Assembly (NCBI GenBank): GCA_005408345.1
Contig: SEMN01000125.1
Span: 372,001 to 436,000, forward strand
Direction: 5' to 3'
DNA from: Macquaria australasica
Taxonomy: Eukaryota; Chordata; Actinopteri; Centrarchiformes; Percichthyidae
DNA length: 64,000 nt
Shown here: piece after piece, positions 25,231 to 37,632 of the stretch
Position numbering within the stretch: position 1 is the first letter of the stretch
Layout of the letters: every line of letters begins with the position of its first letter
Notes under the pieces: model-generated
Databases searched by the model: none
The model's input: the letters and a program-made list of their open reading frames with translations, nothing else
What the model was told of the DNA's origin: nothing
Made by a program: the position numbers and the translations under genes

Positions 25231-27912
25231 TCTTCCGGTTAGTTGTGCATTTGTTTAGAAGGCTGTGATTTCAAACTCTGCTCAGAGTTTGAGTGAGCTT
25301 GAGTCAAAGGAAAGCATCTTCAGCAATACATCTGTTGTCTCTGGTAGATTAGCTTTTTATTTTCTCTTGTGTTTCAAAGGCTTTTGATCTGCTTCCCTCT
25401 AACTTTTGACAACTTAGAGGAGGAAAGCCTACAGCAGTCCCACAAGGCTCAATTATCCCTCAGACTGATAACAACCCCTGTAAGAGGGGAGGCCGAAAAG
25501 AGAACAGGAACTAAGAAGAGATAGAGATGCTAGGATTAATGGAGATTGTCTGATATTACCTGGCCTCTGATCAAAAGACTGTGTTGGCAGGCGGAGCACA
25601 TAATCCTCTCAATTTCTCTCGTCGATGCCAAAAACTGCTGCTGCTGTGTAGCTCAATGGGCAGAGCAAGACATCACTGACCGGCCTGCTCCCAACGGGAA
25701 AACTCGTACTTCTGTATATACATATCTGAAGGCATGGATCACATTAAAGCTTTCATCAAATAGCACAGGTCAGGGTGCCAACCTCACAGGTCTGAGGCAG
25801 GGGGAATTTTTGCAGCAGTGTTACAGTTATATTTTTTAATATTGACATATTCATCCAGAGCTTTTTGTTGCATTTTAATAACCAAGTCCATTCCTACATT
25901 TTGCTCAATTTTAGTCGGATTCTCTGTGGATGTTTTAGTCCATAGAGACAAATCTTCTTTCATTATCATCTTTTTCCCTTCTGAAGTGCATCTCGGCTGC
26001 GAAAAGCGTGAATAAGGATTGTTATTAGGATATTCGCTCAAGGACGTTTTATCAATTTGTGTCAAAGGAAGGATGGTTTAAAGAGAGGAACAAAACTATG
26101 ACAGAAATTTAGATCATTTGTAGGAGTATTACGACTCGTATGATATAATTTTTGTCATAACTGAATTAGCTTTTTGGTTACAAATTCTAAAATCATGATA
26201 TTTAGTCTTTAATAAAAAAAACTCCTGGTTTACTGCTCTAGTAAAACACTTTGTTTTGCAGACAAAATGAATTCTGCTCTGATCTAGACTGTGTGTGTGT
26301 ATCTCATCAGTGCTGCTCAATGATTTTGATGATTTTTGATGGTTTTCTATTTTATCTGAATGTCACCAGAAAAGATGAATAGAAAAGGTTCAGTGGTGTT
26401 GAAGGTGTTTGAATCTCCAAAGAGCTGATGTATAATATGCAGGGAGGAACAGACACATGATAGTCAATGTTTCCCTCTCTCAGTTTTTATTTAGAGGACA
26501 CCTAAACCTCGTTAAAGCGAGAAAAAAATCACACTGCTGCAGCTTCTCACTAAAAACAGTCCAATGGGGCCAATCATAAGGCTTCAAAAACGCACAATAA
26601 ATCCTGTTCTCAAAAATGGGAAGCTCACTGTGCAACCAGACATGTCTATATGTCCTCTGATGGAAAAAAAGATCACAAACTATTCTCGCTATCAGGTGTT
26701 ATTGAGTGTTTTTGGGGGTTTTTTGTGCAGAATTGTCTGCTGCTGGCACGGATGTAGCTAAGAATAGTCAAGTCAATAAAACCTGATAGAAAGTGTGGTT
26801 TGCAACCCTCTTTTTATGGCTAGAACATATAGACGTTTTTGAGTGCGAGTGTGCTTTCAGCTTCCTGTAAACAACATTTAACCTGTTTTTTGTTTTTTTT
26901 TCAAAGGCCAAAACGACAATCACGTTTGACTGTTTAAACCCGGTGAGGAGCTGCAGCAGAGTGGTTTAAACTCTCTGAGATGCTCCTTTGTGCCTAATTA
27001 CAAATCAAGGCAAACATCACAATACAAGGTCTGACTTGAAAAACAGCAACTGTATCCTTTAACAGAGATGTCATAATGCTAAGCTGCTTAACAGACAGAA
27101 AAAGCAGCTATTTAGGTTTACACTTGACAGCGCTAATCTGGTCCCAAAAAGAAATCTACTTAGGATTTTGTGATATTATCAAACAATAATAATAATAATT
27201 GAAATTCCTGGTGTTTGGATAACTGTCTAGTGTTGAATGGGTTCACACCAGAAGAAATTTCCATGGTGTGATGGTCCGCCTCCACACTGAAGGTTAACTT
27301 TTAGAGACAATATCAAATGATGATATATGATGATATCAGATATGAGAAGAGGTGAGCAGAGTGTCCATGTCTAATGATTCAAATATCCGCTTTCACCTCT
27401 GTTGGCAAAAGTAATTATGACAAAGTCATGTGGGGCTGGAAGAGGACCATTGGACAAGTACCAACGTCAGAGAAAACACGCCGTCCACCTGACATTCAGC
27501 AGCTCCTCCGACAGAGCTGCTCAAACTCAAGTGAAGAGTCCTGGAAATTAGTGATGTTTAAAGTCAGAATGAATGTTTTAGAGTATCCTGCTTTCTGACT
27601 GTGATGCTGTTGAAAAGAAGGGATTGTTTAATAATCTGCAATGTTTTTTTATTGATTGTTGGTTTTGTATGAAATCCCAACAATGATATAGGCATAAAAA
27701 CACATTTGTCATTATTGTATAAATGGTGAGTTGTAGTTGGAAAGATAAAATTGCAAAAAGTCTCAGTATCACTTTAACACAAGTGGCAATCTACTAATAC
27801 CACAATAATACTATTAGTCTATTAGACTATTAGTGGTAGAAGAAATACACCTTTTACCACCCGCTGTTCACCTGTGGATGCTTTCATGGATTTCTACTTC
27901 TACTACTATGAA
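25231..27912. other. Unassigned sequence, no gene seen
   Basis: No gene recognised. Frames at 25546-25839, 25784-26065 and 26564-26761 have no motif I can name. A tRNA A-box-like string (tagctcaatgggcagagc, 25650-25667) has no matching B box. Simple aataat repeats lie near 27185. Confidence 0.45.
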
Positions 27913-27960
27913 AGTTACATGAATAGTTACATGAATAGACATAGTTACATGAATAGACAT
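27913..27960 (+). repeat. Short tandem repeat, agttacatgaat units
   Basis: The 12-base core agttacatgaat occurs at 27913, 27925 and 27943; the last two are followed by agacat, giving 18-bp units. It directly abuts a LINE-like tail. Confidence 0.8.
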
Positions 27961-28018
27961 GATAGATTAATTGTCCCCGCTGTGGGACAATTAAAGGCTT
28001 ATCTTATCTTATCTTATG
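27961..28018 (+). mobile_element. LINE/SINE 3' tail with hairpin and (CTTAT)n
   Basis: An 11-bp perfect stem (ttaattgtccc at 27967-27977, gggacaattaa at 27984-27994) closes a 6-base loop. It is followed by aaaggcttatcttatcttat. Many fish non-LTR elements end in such a hairpin and short tandem tail. Upstream coding sequence is missing, so this is a severe 5' truncation. Confidence 0.55.
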
Positions 28019-28094
28019 TAATATATGTACTGATACATCAGACTCTCAAAAATAACATCTTGTAAAAATATTTCATTATAATGCACGACAGAGT

Positions 28095-28235
28095 ATGGAA
28101 TAGTATAATTACAAGTTAAAAGTATCTCATAATTATAAGATTCTTTTCTCGTAGTTATAAGATATGTAAGTCATAATTTCAAGATAAGGTCTAATTTTTT
28201 TTTTGCGATAGTGAATACATTATGCTTCCGTGGCA
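28095..28235. repeat. CATAATTATAAGAT-type dispersed repeat fragment
   Basis: Repeated motifs ctcataattataagat, tcgtagttataagatat and gtcataatttcaagata precede a t-run and atgcttccgtggcagag. This resembles a teleost MITE family built of near-palindromic 'aattacgagat' units. Boundaries are approximate. Confidence 0.5.
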
Positions 28236-28404
28236 GAGTGTGTGCAATGGAGACCTTAAATCGATGGTGTCTCTCTTCCTTTGAAGCTAAACTTGGCAGT
28301 TTAATAGTGAAATAAATCTTCGCGGGGGTTAACAATTAAAAAAAATCCTTTTGTTTTACCCCCAAAAGGGGGTTGGCTGACAAGGAGTTAAAAAAAAAAG
28401 AGTC

Positions 28405-28840
28405 CTGTATTAGAAGTGTTAGCAACAAAAGTAAAAAGTATCAAAAATTAAAAGTAAGAATAGCCGCTGTCAGTGTTATATTATGATATTGGATTATTAT
28501 TAATGTTGCATTACCATATAAAGCAGCATCTTAATGTTGTAGCTGGTCAATGTGAAGCTAATTTAACTACTTAATATACTTATGGGTAATTTAATCAATA
28601 AAAATGCATCATATTTTATATGAAGATGACATGTTTTGTATGCCAAATCTTAATCTGTAGTATAATTAGTAACTATAGCTGTCAAATAAAGTAGGATCTG
28701 GAGTAAAATGTACAATGTTTTACTTTAAAATTTAGTAAAGCAGAAGTATAAAGTAGCAGAAAATGGAAAGTAATGTACATATACCCCAAAATTGCACTTA
28801 AGTACATTACTTGAGTACAGTACTTGTGTTGTACCACTGC
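28405..28840 (+). repeat. GTACTTAAGTA-type dispersed MITE
   Basis: Same block order as the copies at 12810 and 17196: aaaagtatcaaaaattaaaag, ggtcaatgtgaagctaattt, gctgtcaaataaagtagg, then gcacttaagtacattacttg. Non-coding. Confidence 0.75.
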
Positions 28841-31741
28841 TACTGCTAATATTAACATTAATAGTACTACAACTACCACTGCCAATAATAATAATGATAA
28901 TCATCATCATTAAATAGTCATTATCCTAAATATCGTAAAATTCAAGAAGACGTACGTAGCTGCCAGAAAAGAATCCCCACAAAACATTATCAACTTGTCA
29001 ACAGTCAAATTGAACCAACACAAATTCATATAAATGAATAATAAGCAGTAATATTATGGAACATAATGAGCAATAACCAAAATTGCCACTTAACAGTTCA
29101 GTAACCACTAAGTGTGTCATCAATGTGGAGCCAGAAGGACATTCGGATGGAAGCTTATCAATGCTCCATTTATATCAGCAACCTGGTGTACCGTGAAGAG
29201 CACACGAGTCAAATTCCCAACACATGCTCTGTGCTGCGCGTACGACGGCGACTCAGATCAGGGATTATTTCACTAATTAGCGGGGATATGCTCTTCTTCT
29301 TTGACACAAACTGAAGCCCGTCAGTGATTGGATCTGATAAGCGTTTGACATTCAGACCTGCAAATCCCAGAGAGGATTTCGTCACAGACTCCTGCCTGCC
29401 TGCTTGTGAGCTCTCAAATTCAATTTTCTTCTTTTCCATTTCTCCCCTGACGTTGTACGGTGCTGCAGCAGTGTTGGTCCTGCTGTGGTTATGGTACAGT
29501 GTCATCATACTTTTGTTTTCCATTAAAATACTGAGCAGTATCGCATGGGTGTGATTTCCATGCTTGCTTTTCATCTGTGATGTAGGAGTAGTGCAATGGA
29601 TGGTGGTCTACACCAACAACACAAAGGCAGGTGTAGTGACAGGCTTCCAGAGGCGGTGGCAACACCTCACCACATTTACATAAAGTAGGCGGCGGTCACA
29701 CCACAAAGTGACAGTTGCTCGTCCACGTGCAACACGAGGGGCCGAAGGTTTGGTGATATAGTGACTCCTCATAGGGCTAGTTGGTGAACTACTGTAGCTG
29801 GAAAGCTAATTGCTAACAAGCTAACGCTGGTCAGTCACAAGCTGGAGCTTCTCTCTATTTTATCTCTACTGATCTGTTTACTTCCCCCTGGCGTTTAGTT
29901 TACCATTGCACACCATATGGTTCAATAAAAAGTTCTGAAAGAGGGAAAATGAAGCTCTTCTAGTTAACAAGATTGCTGAAGGTCAGTTAGGAAAGTCGTT
30001 AGCACGTTAGCTTAGGTCAGTCGCTAATGAAACAATAACTTTACAAAGTTTGTTTTAAAAACGTATTTGTACGCTGTCGTTCAGTAGAAGTTGTATGGAT
30101 ATACTGTACAGTATTAACAATTAACCTGGGCACTGTTTAAAAGTTGTCCATCACATGTTGCAGTCAACCATCACAACCTCTACAGATATCAGATATCTAC
30201 AGAGCCACTTCCTTGTGATAATTTTTGTGGAAATGTTTGACATTACAAGACTTTAAGGAACACCTGAATGCATCTTTAGTTTTGCTGTCCTTGAAGCCGT
30301 TTCATTTGCCCTTCAGGTTCCATGAAGGAACATCTTTCAAAGACTGTGTCCTTCTGAGGATTCAGTCTCTGACTTGGTTCACAGCTATAGCTGTAAGTAA
30401 ACTGCACACAGCATCACTCATATTTACCTTCCTAGTCAGTCTGTGATGTTTTATACCAAAGAGATGAGGGAGGAAAAAGGACTTTACCTGACATCATAAT
30501 TTTATTTGGGCAAACTATTTTATCTGTGAGTAGGTCGGACAATCTGCATTATTCCAGACCCACTTTGTAATTCAGATTAAATAGAAAGCAGCATTTTTAG
30601 ATTTTTTTTTACATTTTTCGCCATGTACAGTTTCAATGCGGCGATGACATTCCTCCCAGCCGCCTTTGAAATAGACTAAATATGCTGAGATTTCCTACCA
30701 CTCCATTAGATAACTAAACCCAACAAAACTGTGCAAAAAAAGGTAAAACATAAAAGCAAACACTATCAGTTTCAAAAAGACATATTACAGCAGCAGACAG
30801 TTTTCTTCTGTCAGCTTCAGCAGGCATGCAATGACGTCAATTATACTTAAATTGACAGGGACTGTAGGTGTGGTAATTGCTCAGTGACTTTTTGTGAGCT
30901 TTGTTTAACATCTCTTTGAGTTATTCTGCGTATGATGATGCGAAGCATGAGCCGCTGCAATGTTCAAAGTGTCCCAGCAGGCAGCTACATATAGTACACA
31001 GCTCCTCAAGTCTTAATAAGCTGAGCCTGTCTCCACTGAAGGCGGCAGCCAGGCCTCCCCACCTCTGGAGGACCCAGTTTCATAGTTTTTTGACAGAACC
31101 TTTTGATCATCGTGAATGGCGGCAACATGCAACCAAAAGCATCCGAGAGTTATTTTCTACCAGCACAGAGTCTCTGGCTCACCTCATTCTTGGTACAACT
31201 TGAATGTGGAGGAAATGAAACTCCCAACAGACTTTAAAGGGATTACAATGGAAATTCTTCTTTTAAATTATTTTTCTTGTGCCAGATCTGTTGGTGGGGA
31301 TCCAGTTGTCTTTAAGCCAAGGTCCCCGGAAAACAGAACTAAGAAAATGTTTACATGTGACCATCTTAACAATATTTTAAGACCAGAACCAGATGATAAA
31401 TGGGAAATATATGAATATAAATATACTTTATATAATAGACATCAAACAAAACAGCACATATTTCTGAATTGTCCATTATTGGTGCTGTGTAGTAATTTTC
31501 AACGCATTTAGAAAATCAATTATTACATTATTTTGCTGTTTTTTTATTATTTGTTGCTACATGCATATTACTTATTATGTCTTTTCTACTGCTGGCTTAT
31601 CGTTTAAAATGTTCACTGGCTGTTACTGCTGTAGTTTAGGACAAGTAGCGTCCCTCTCACTAGTAGCAAAAAGAGAAATTGTATTATAGCACTAAACTCG
31701 CTCTTAGTTGTCTGTTTGGGAGGAATGCACTCACCGTTTTT
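28841..31741. other. Unassigned sequence, no gene seen
   Basis: A short ataataataatgataatcat simple repeat lies near 28885-28910. The 121-codon minus frame at 29209-29574 and its plus-strand counterpart have no recognised domain and overlap homopolymer runs. The frames at 30901-31511 are likewise unrecognised. Nothing supports a gene. Confidence 0.45.
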
Positions 31742-31863
31742 GATGACATTAGAGGACACTTTGGACAAAAGGATCTGCCAAACCAATGTAATGTAATGTA
31801 ACTGTCTCCTCATCGCTCCACACAGATCTGATGTTTTCGTCTACCGCAATGTAATGTAACTGT
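31742..31863 (+). repeat. SINE-like tail carrying a 42-bp insertion
   Basis: The phrase gaggacactttggacaaaaggatctgcc followed by repeated aatgta is the characteristic 3' tail of teleost SINEs ('gctttggataaaagcgtctgccaaatgaatgtaatg'). The 16-base string aatgtaatgtaactgt occurs at 31790-31805 and again at 31848-31863. The 42 bases between them match part of the MITE at 33868-34404. Confidence 0.6.
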
Positions 31864-32249
31864 TAAAAGTAGGTATTCTATTTTGACAACCTTCACATGC
31901 TCCTGTTGACATTTTGTGCACAGGGCAATTAAATCACGAAATAAACAGCTTTGTTTAGTGGAGCAAAGGTGGTGCTGGAACAAAACACTTGGCTACTATT
32001 GCAAAGACCAATGCTTCATTTCCTAGCAGAGAGCTCTCTCAGTTGGGTCCACAATCCCAATTAACAATTTGTGTATGGGAAGCCGGTGAGGGATTACTTC
32101 ATTACTTTTGTGCTGGCGTCTTCCACTGGTCTGTCGGGGATCTGTATGGAGTGGCTGCAGTCAGTTGTGAACTCAGAAGTAGAGGTTTTCACTGGTCCAC
32201 AACTGACATCCAACCTGGGACCAGAGTCAACCTACATCATAGTAAGTCT
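31864..32249. other. Unassigned sequence abutting a LINE tail
   Basis: Contains an open frame from 32071 whose N-terminal part is moderately complex and meets a consensus donor (ata followed by gtaagt at 32242). Its product is not recognised. It may be a decayed captured exon or chance. No other feature. Confidence 0.35.
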
Positions 32250-33370
32250 AATTCAATTCAGTTCAATTCAGTTTTATTTATATAGCGCCATATCATAACA
32301 AAGTTATCTCAGGGCACTTTTTCGAATAGAGCAAGTCTAGACTGACTCTTTATATTTACAGAGACCCAACAGTTCCCACCATGAGCAAGCACTATGCGAC
32401 AGTGGCAAGGAAAAACTCCCTTTTAACAGGTAGAAACCTCGAGCAGAACCAGGCTCAAGGTGGGCGGTCATCTGCCTCGACCGGTTGGGTTGAAGGGGGA
32501 GGGGGGGGCGGGAGAGAGAGAGCAGGAGGAAAGAGAACATACAGCAGCACAATACAGTTCCACATAGTGATGTAAGGCAATAGATATGGTAATGGCATTG
32601 ATGTTAACACCAACAGAAACAACACTAAGAGCAACACCATAACAGCAACACCAATAACAAGAGCAACAACAGCAATAGCAGCAGCGGGTGCAGAGCAGGA
32701 GCACGGGGGCAGCAGGTGGCTGCAACCACAGACCCAGACTCCACAGCTCCGAGGCAGAAACACCTGCAGAAAGCAACAGAAGGGGAGAGAGAGAGAAGAG
32801 AGGGATGGGGTTGGTACAGATGGAGAGGAAGAGGAGGAGAGGAGCTCAGTGCATCATAGGAAGTCCCCCGGCAGTCTAGGCCTATAGCAGCATAACTAAG
32901 GGGGGGCTCAGGGGTCACCTGAGTCAGCCCTACTATAAGCTTTATCAAAGAGGAAAGTCTTAAGCCTACTCTTAAATGTGAGGAGGTTGTCCGCCTCCCG
33001 TACACAAACTGGGATCTGGTTCCACAGGAGAGGAGCTTGATAGCTGAAGGCTCTGGCTCCCATTCTACTTTTAGAGACTCTAGGAACCACAAGGAACCCT
33101 GCATTCTGGGAGCGCAGTGCTCTAGTGGGGTAATAGGGTACTATGAGCTCTTTAAGATATGATGGTGCCTGACCATTTAGGGCTTTGAATGTGAGGAGAA
33201 GGATTTTAAATTCTATTCTGGATTTTACAGGGAGCCAGTGTAGAGAAGCTAATATTGGAGAAATATGTTCTCTTTTTCTGGTTCTTGTCAGTAAACGTGC
33301 CGCAGCATTCTGAATCAGCTGGAATTGGGTCCAGGTAGGGTCCCATTCTATTTCTGCAGGTTTCATGTCT
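32250..33370 (-). mobile_element. 5'-truncated non-LTR retrotransposon (L2/Rex-like), minus strand
   Basis: On the minus strand, 33366 to 32908 encodes the C-terminal end of a LINE ORF2. It starts near LIQNAAARLLTRTRKREH, then ILASLHWLPVKSRIEFKI and LTFKALNGQAPSYL, and ends LWNQIPVCVREADNLLTFKS before SRLKTFLF and a stop. These motifs follow the polymerase core in fish LINEs; the endonuclease and RT catalytic regions are missing. The 3' UTR runs to 32250 and contains gaaaaactcccttttaacag (on the plus strand) and a CAR/AAC-rich simple repeat at 32600-32700. It ends in (attca/gttca)n plus ttttatttatatagcgcc, the usual terminus. Not active. Confidence 0.85.
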
Positions 33371-33867
33371 GTATTTGAATGTGTCTAATACCCAGGTCGA
33401 TCCAAGCAGACTTGCTACCAGCTCTAAATACATTTTTCTCCTGTGATGATTGTGACGCACCACGTCCTGGTTGCTTCTCTTTTCGAGGCGGCTGCTTGTT
33501 AATCGATGGAGCATCGTGCTGCTGCCAGCGCTGTCTTCTCACTCTCTTTGGTTCTGTTTGGGTTGGCACCATTTTGGATCCAGTATAAAAACTGTCCTCT
33601 GGTCCCTTTCGAATCAGACTCTCTTTTTGAAAATGCATTCATGCACACTGATTTCAGATTGGTTTTCCACTACAACATTTTTGGCCCGTGAAGACTTCTA
33701 AACAGAGGTAGCACATTGGCTGTCTGTTGCCTTCCCAGACCAACAGAGGGAGGTAGCACTGAAAGCAGTACAGATGGAATTGACATTTTCAATCATAGAA
33801 AAAAAGGTTTTGTTGACGTGCACAAGAAATGCCAAAATAGATCATGTTCACTGGGCGTCTATAGCCT
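33371..33867. other. Unassigned segment between LINE and MITE
   Basis: No protein family is recognised in either strand's frames (33363-33638 minus, 33379-33588 plus). GC content is slightly higher than around it. It may be part of an unnamed transposon into which, or beside which, the neighbours inserted. Confidence 0.4.
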
Positions 33868-34404
33868 GGTTTCCTTCCAAATGTAGCACACATTTTAACT
33901 GAATGTACAGAGAATTGGCAATGCAATAATGTGCATGTTCATCCACTACGATTGGGTGCTCATTAGGAGTTGGTTCATAGAGATAAACGACTGGTGGTGC
34001 TGATTCTCCAGTCGGGTGCCATTAAACCATTGCAGAAGAAGAGGGGGCAACAAGATGACATAATTAAAAGAACCATTCAAACCTTAAACGGTGGAAAACA
34101 ATGTAGAAAACATCATGGAAATATGGCATTTCTGTTTGTTTCATGTATTAATTAGAGGAAGGTTACAGTCTCCTCATCGCTCCACACAGATCTGATGTTT
34201 TCGTCTACCGCAATGTTTCGTCTCTTCAGTGGACGTTTAAGTCACATGTTTCATGTACGTCATGTTTCCATTGCACTTTGTTGCATATTCTTTTTATCGA
34301 TACACCCACTTTTCCACCTCAGCCAAGTGTAAAAACTTCCACTCCACAGATTTCTTAAATGCGCAAATTGAAAATGCTCGTAAAAACAGGTGGATGGAAA
34401 CACA
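33868..34404. repeat. GGTTTCC...GGAAACA-ended MITE
   Basis: The left edge tggtttccttccaaatgtag and the right edge caggtggatggaaacaca are inverted relative to each other (TGGTTTCC against GGATGGAAACA). This fits a teleost repeat family whose ends read 'ggtttccatccac'. The interior contains the 49-base string that also appears at 31804-31852. No coding frame. Confidence 0.6.
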
Positions 34405-35640
34405 CTCTATGACTGGGATTTATGAATGTAGTACGAGACTTCAGGTTTTCTTCTTCTGAGTTTCTCTGTGCAATCGACAGCAGTATTTGTCAAAGTAAGG
34501 GCTCTTGACAAGAGACAAATCAAGAGTGCATTAATGCCCCAGTAAAAGCTGAGAGAAATAGTATCACAGTGGACCAGACAAGTGCATCTCAACAGTGTCT
34601 TTGAACAAGAAAGGTGTCAGCTCCAACCCCACAATGGAAGTGAAAAACCGCTTTTATGAAGCAATGTACATCATACATTATGATCTCTGTCAGAAAATGA
34701 GATTTGGTTTAAGCTTCTACATGCACGCAAAGGTCCGATAAATACGGTAGCTGAAGAAAAAGATGGATATGAGAAGCGTATTGACTTCAGGAACAAAATT
34801 AGAATTGATCTGGTGAGCACAGGGAAGATTGTTTACACTTCCTGCAGTAGATTGTTGAGCTGGTAGTCGGAGTAAACTTCTGGCGCAGTCAGCCTCTCAT
34901 TATTCTTCCAGGCAGGCATGCAGTCGTCAGATTGGAAATGTTGAAAATCTTAATTGATGAAGCTGAGGTCTGTGTGGAGGTCCTTCTCACATTCTCTTCT
35001 CATCAAAACAGCTTCTCTATAAAGAAAAACAGTCCCGGAGAGAGCTGCTGCTGCTGTTGCTGCTCTCAGCCAAGAGAGAAATTCAACAAACAAAATGAAA
35101 AATGTTTTCTTCCAGCACATCCATATCTCCACTTTAAAGGCTGAAAGATAAACTGTGAGACTGAGCACTGTCCTCAGCTAATCCGTTTAAGAACACAAAA
35201 ACAAAATCCCATCCAGAAAAATGTCTTTTTAATGTTGATGAAATTCTTTAATGGCATAACTTACATTTGTTTTCTGGAACAGGGAGGCTTAAAGCAGCTA
35301 ATAATGTATTAACTCACACATAATGTAATAAACTGTGCAAATTAAAATGTTCTTCTAAATAGGTTGATGAGTGTTAATACAGTACATTCCAGATAACTGA
35401 ATACCACCTCAATACCGATATATTATCTATTAATTGATGACTTTTTACATTATCCAGCTATTAATTAAAAAAATTTAGCCAGTGCCTTGTATATTTAGTG
35501 ATCATTTTATACTGTTTTTATTGTGTTTGGTGAAGCATGTCCTGTTATTTTTGTCTTTGAAGACCAAAGTGGAAACAATTTATCCTCTTAGATAAAATCA
35601 GGTTTTCCTTTTTTTCCCCCTTTAGGTTTAAATCATATTC
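34405..35640. other. Unassigned sequence, no gene seen
   Basis: A (GCT)n-like run, gctgctgctgctgttgctgct, at 35045-35066 is the only obvious simple repeat. Frames here have no recognised domain. Confidence 0.45.
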
Positions 35641-35649
35641 TTTCTTTTT

Positions 35650-35755
35650 TCGAATCCAATTTAGTCTAATTTAGTCGAAGTCCAATCTAATCCAAACCAA
35701 TCCAATCCAATTCTATCTAATCTAATATAATCCAGTCCAATCCAATTCAATTCAG
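35650..35755. repeat. Degenerate (TCCAA/TCTAA)n pentanucleotide repeat
   Basis: Loose iteration of tccaa, tctaa and tccaat units, such as ccaatccaatccaattc and ccagtccaatccaattc. It may be an orphan LINE tail like the (attca)n at 32250-32270. Confidence 0.7.
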
Positions 35756-35989
35756 TCAGTTTCTAGCAAAACAGATAAAAAGCCTTTATGTGAGATTTTC
35801 CCACATGTAAAGGCTCATTTTTGTCACATTTGTAACAACTTCTGACATCTAGAAGTAGGGCTTATAATAATTTAAAACAGGGCTTCTTACCTGTTTTAAT
35901 CTTTAATCAGATTTTCATGTCAGCATGATGAGAAGGCCTCATGATGACAGTCCGAAACCCTCTGGTGGATGGACTCTGACATGATTTCT

Positions 35990-36560
35990 ACAGGGAAACA
36001 GGAAGATGTCAAATTCATTCTTGTGCTAAAATGCTGATGTTTAGCAGGAATAATGTTTACCACGTTCACCATCTTAGTTTTGCGTGTTAACATGCCAACA
36101 TTTGCTAATTAGCACTAAACACAAAGCACAGCTGAGGCTGACGAGAATGCCATTAGTTTTGCAGGTATTTGGTCATAAACCAAGTATTGGACAAATTAAA
36201 GTTTTGACCTGATGATGGTGCTAGAGGAAAACTTAAGGTATCATCAAAGTTATTACAACTCTTCCTGAGGGGGACATTAATGTGCGTGCCAGATTTCATG
36301 GCAATCCATCCATCAGTTGTCGAGAAATTTCATTCTAAACCACAAATGTCAACCTCATGGTGGTGCTAGAGGAAAAGTCAGGGCATCGTCAGAGTTGCTA
36401 GGATTCATCTTCTGGGGACCGTGAATGTCTCTACAAAATATTTAATATCAATCCATATAAAAGTTGTTGAGATATTTCAGTCTCTACCAAAGTGGTGGAC
36501 CGAACGATTGACAAACCATCCCTAGAGCCACGCTGCTAGTATGGCTAAAATTGCATTAAA
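35990..36560 (+). repeat. Dispersed repeat family C, longest copy
   Basis: Shared blocks are ctgatgtttagcag, gcaggtatttggtcataaac and ttttgacctgatgat, followed by 'ggtgctagaggaaaa' twice and ending gagccacgctgctagtatggc. Partial copies lie at 48525-48805 (plus) and 52185-52445 (minus). I recognise it as a very common percomorph repeat. Non-coding; class unknown. Confidence 0.75.
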
Positions 36561-37406
36561 CTGCATTAAAGTGACCCATTAAAGACCCATTAATATACAA
36601 ACCTACATTTCTCAGACACAACAGGACAGGACAGGAGAAAAAAGGACAGTCTGATCAGACAGTGACAAGTTGGAGGTAACAGTGAGCATTGAAGCGGCAA
36701 AAAATTGTAGCATTAGTCATCAAATGACGGTTATTTACATCAAACTGAGATATTAGAGAAAAACACGAGTGTGGGTTGTACGCTAGACGAAGCGAAGCTG
36801 TGCTAAAACAGGACGCCTTCCAAGAGCAAGTCAGCCTCTCGCTTGTCTGATTGATGAGCATTCTGGGAAACATCATTTTGAACTTGCGGTGATCTCCAGA
36901 GGATTTATTAGCATCCTATTATGTTCATCTTATAGTAGCAGCTTCTCTGCTACACTCTTGGCAGGCACCTGAGTAATGATGGTTTTGTTGCTCTGCACTC
37001 TCGGGCTACATTCACAACATGGGCTTTCAGGCTCTGTTCCAAATTTCTGCTCCTATCTGATTTTTTGGATCGCTGTTCACGTCTCTGCTTGGATGTAATA
37101 AAATAATCTTATATCAATATGAGCTGACAGCAATGTCAGGAAGCGTTCAGAGGGTAAGAAAAGCACTTCCACTGCTGCCAAATTTACATCCAAGTTGGCC
37201 ATGTCAAGTGAAGGATGGATGAAGAACAGAGTGAAATGAACATGAACTCTGAAGTGCAGACGACATATTGTGGACAAATGATATGAAAACTGTGTTCCTG
37301 CATCATGAAAGATAGTATCGTGAATTAGACAGCGTTCAGCACTGTGTTTAAAAAGCAAGAGGCTGCGTTGGTTTGGGCGTAGCACTGAGCAGATGACGTA
37401 CTATTG
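36561..37406. other. Unassigned sequence, no gene seen
   Basis: Contains a short acaggacaggacagg iteration near 36620. Minus frames at 36655-36876 and 37077-37385 show no domain. Confidence 0.45.
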
Positions 37407-37546
37407 GGGTGGCTGTGGCTCAGGAAGAGTGGGTCGTCCACTCATCACAGTGTTGGCGGTTTGATCCCCAGCTCCTCCTCTCCGCATGTCAAAGTGTCCT
37501 TGGCCAAGGCACTGAACCCCAAATTGCAGGCTAGCTCGCTGCCATC

Positions 37547-37632
<86 letters not shown>

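Noticed and set aside
25650..25700. tRNA-like A box (tagctcaatgggcagagc)
   Set aside because: No B box at the right distance and no cloverleaf could be drawn; at most a SINE-head remnant.
29209..29574. 121-codon minus-strand frame
   Set aside because: No recognisable domain, no splice or promoter context, and the opposite strand is open as well; judged chance.
31116..31511. 131-codon plus-strand frame
   Set aside because: Composition drifts into AT-encoded Lys/Tyr/Asn-rich text, with no motif and no gene context.
32455..33104. Long minus-strand frames of 102-159 codons
   Set aside because: They are alternate frames of the LINE 3' UTR and its CAR/AAC-rich repeat, not the retrotransposon ORF.
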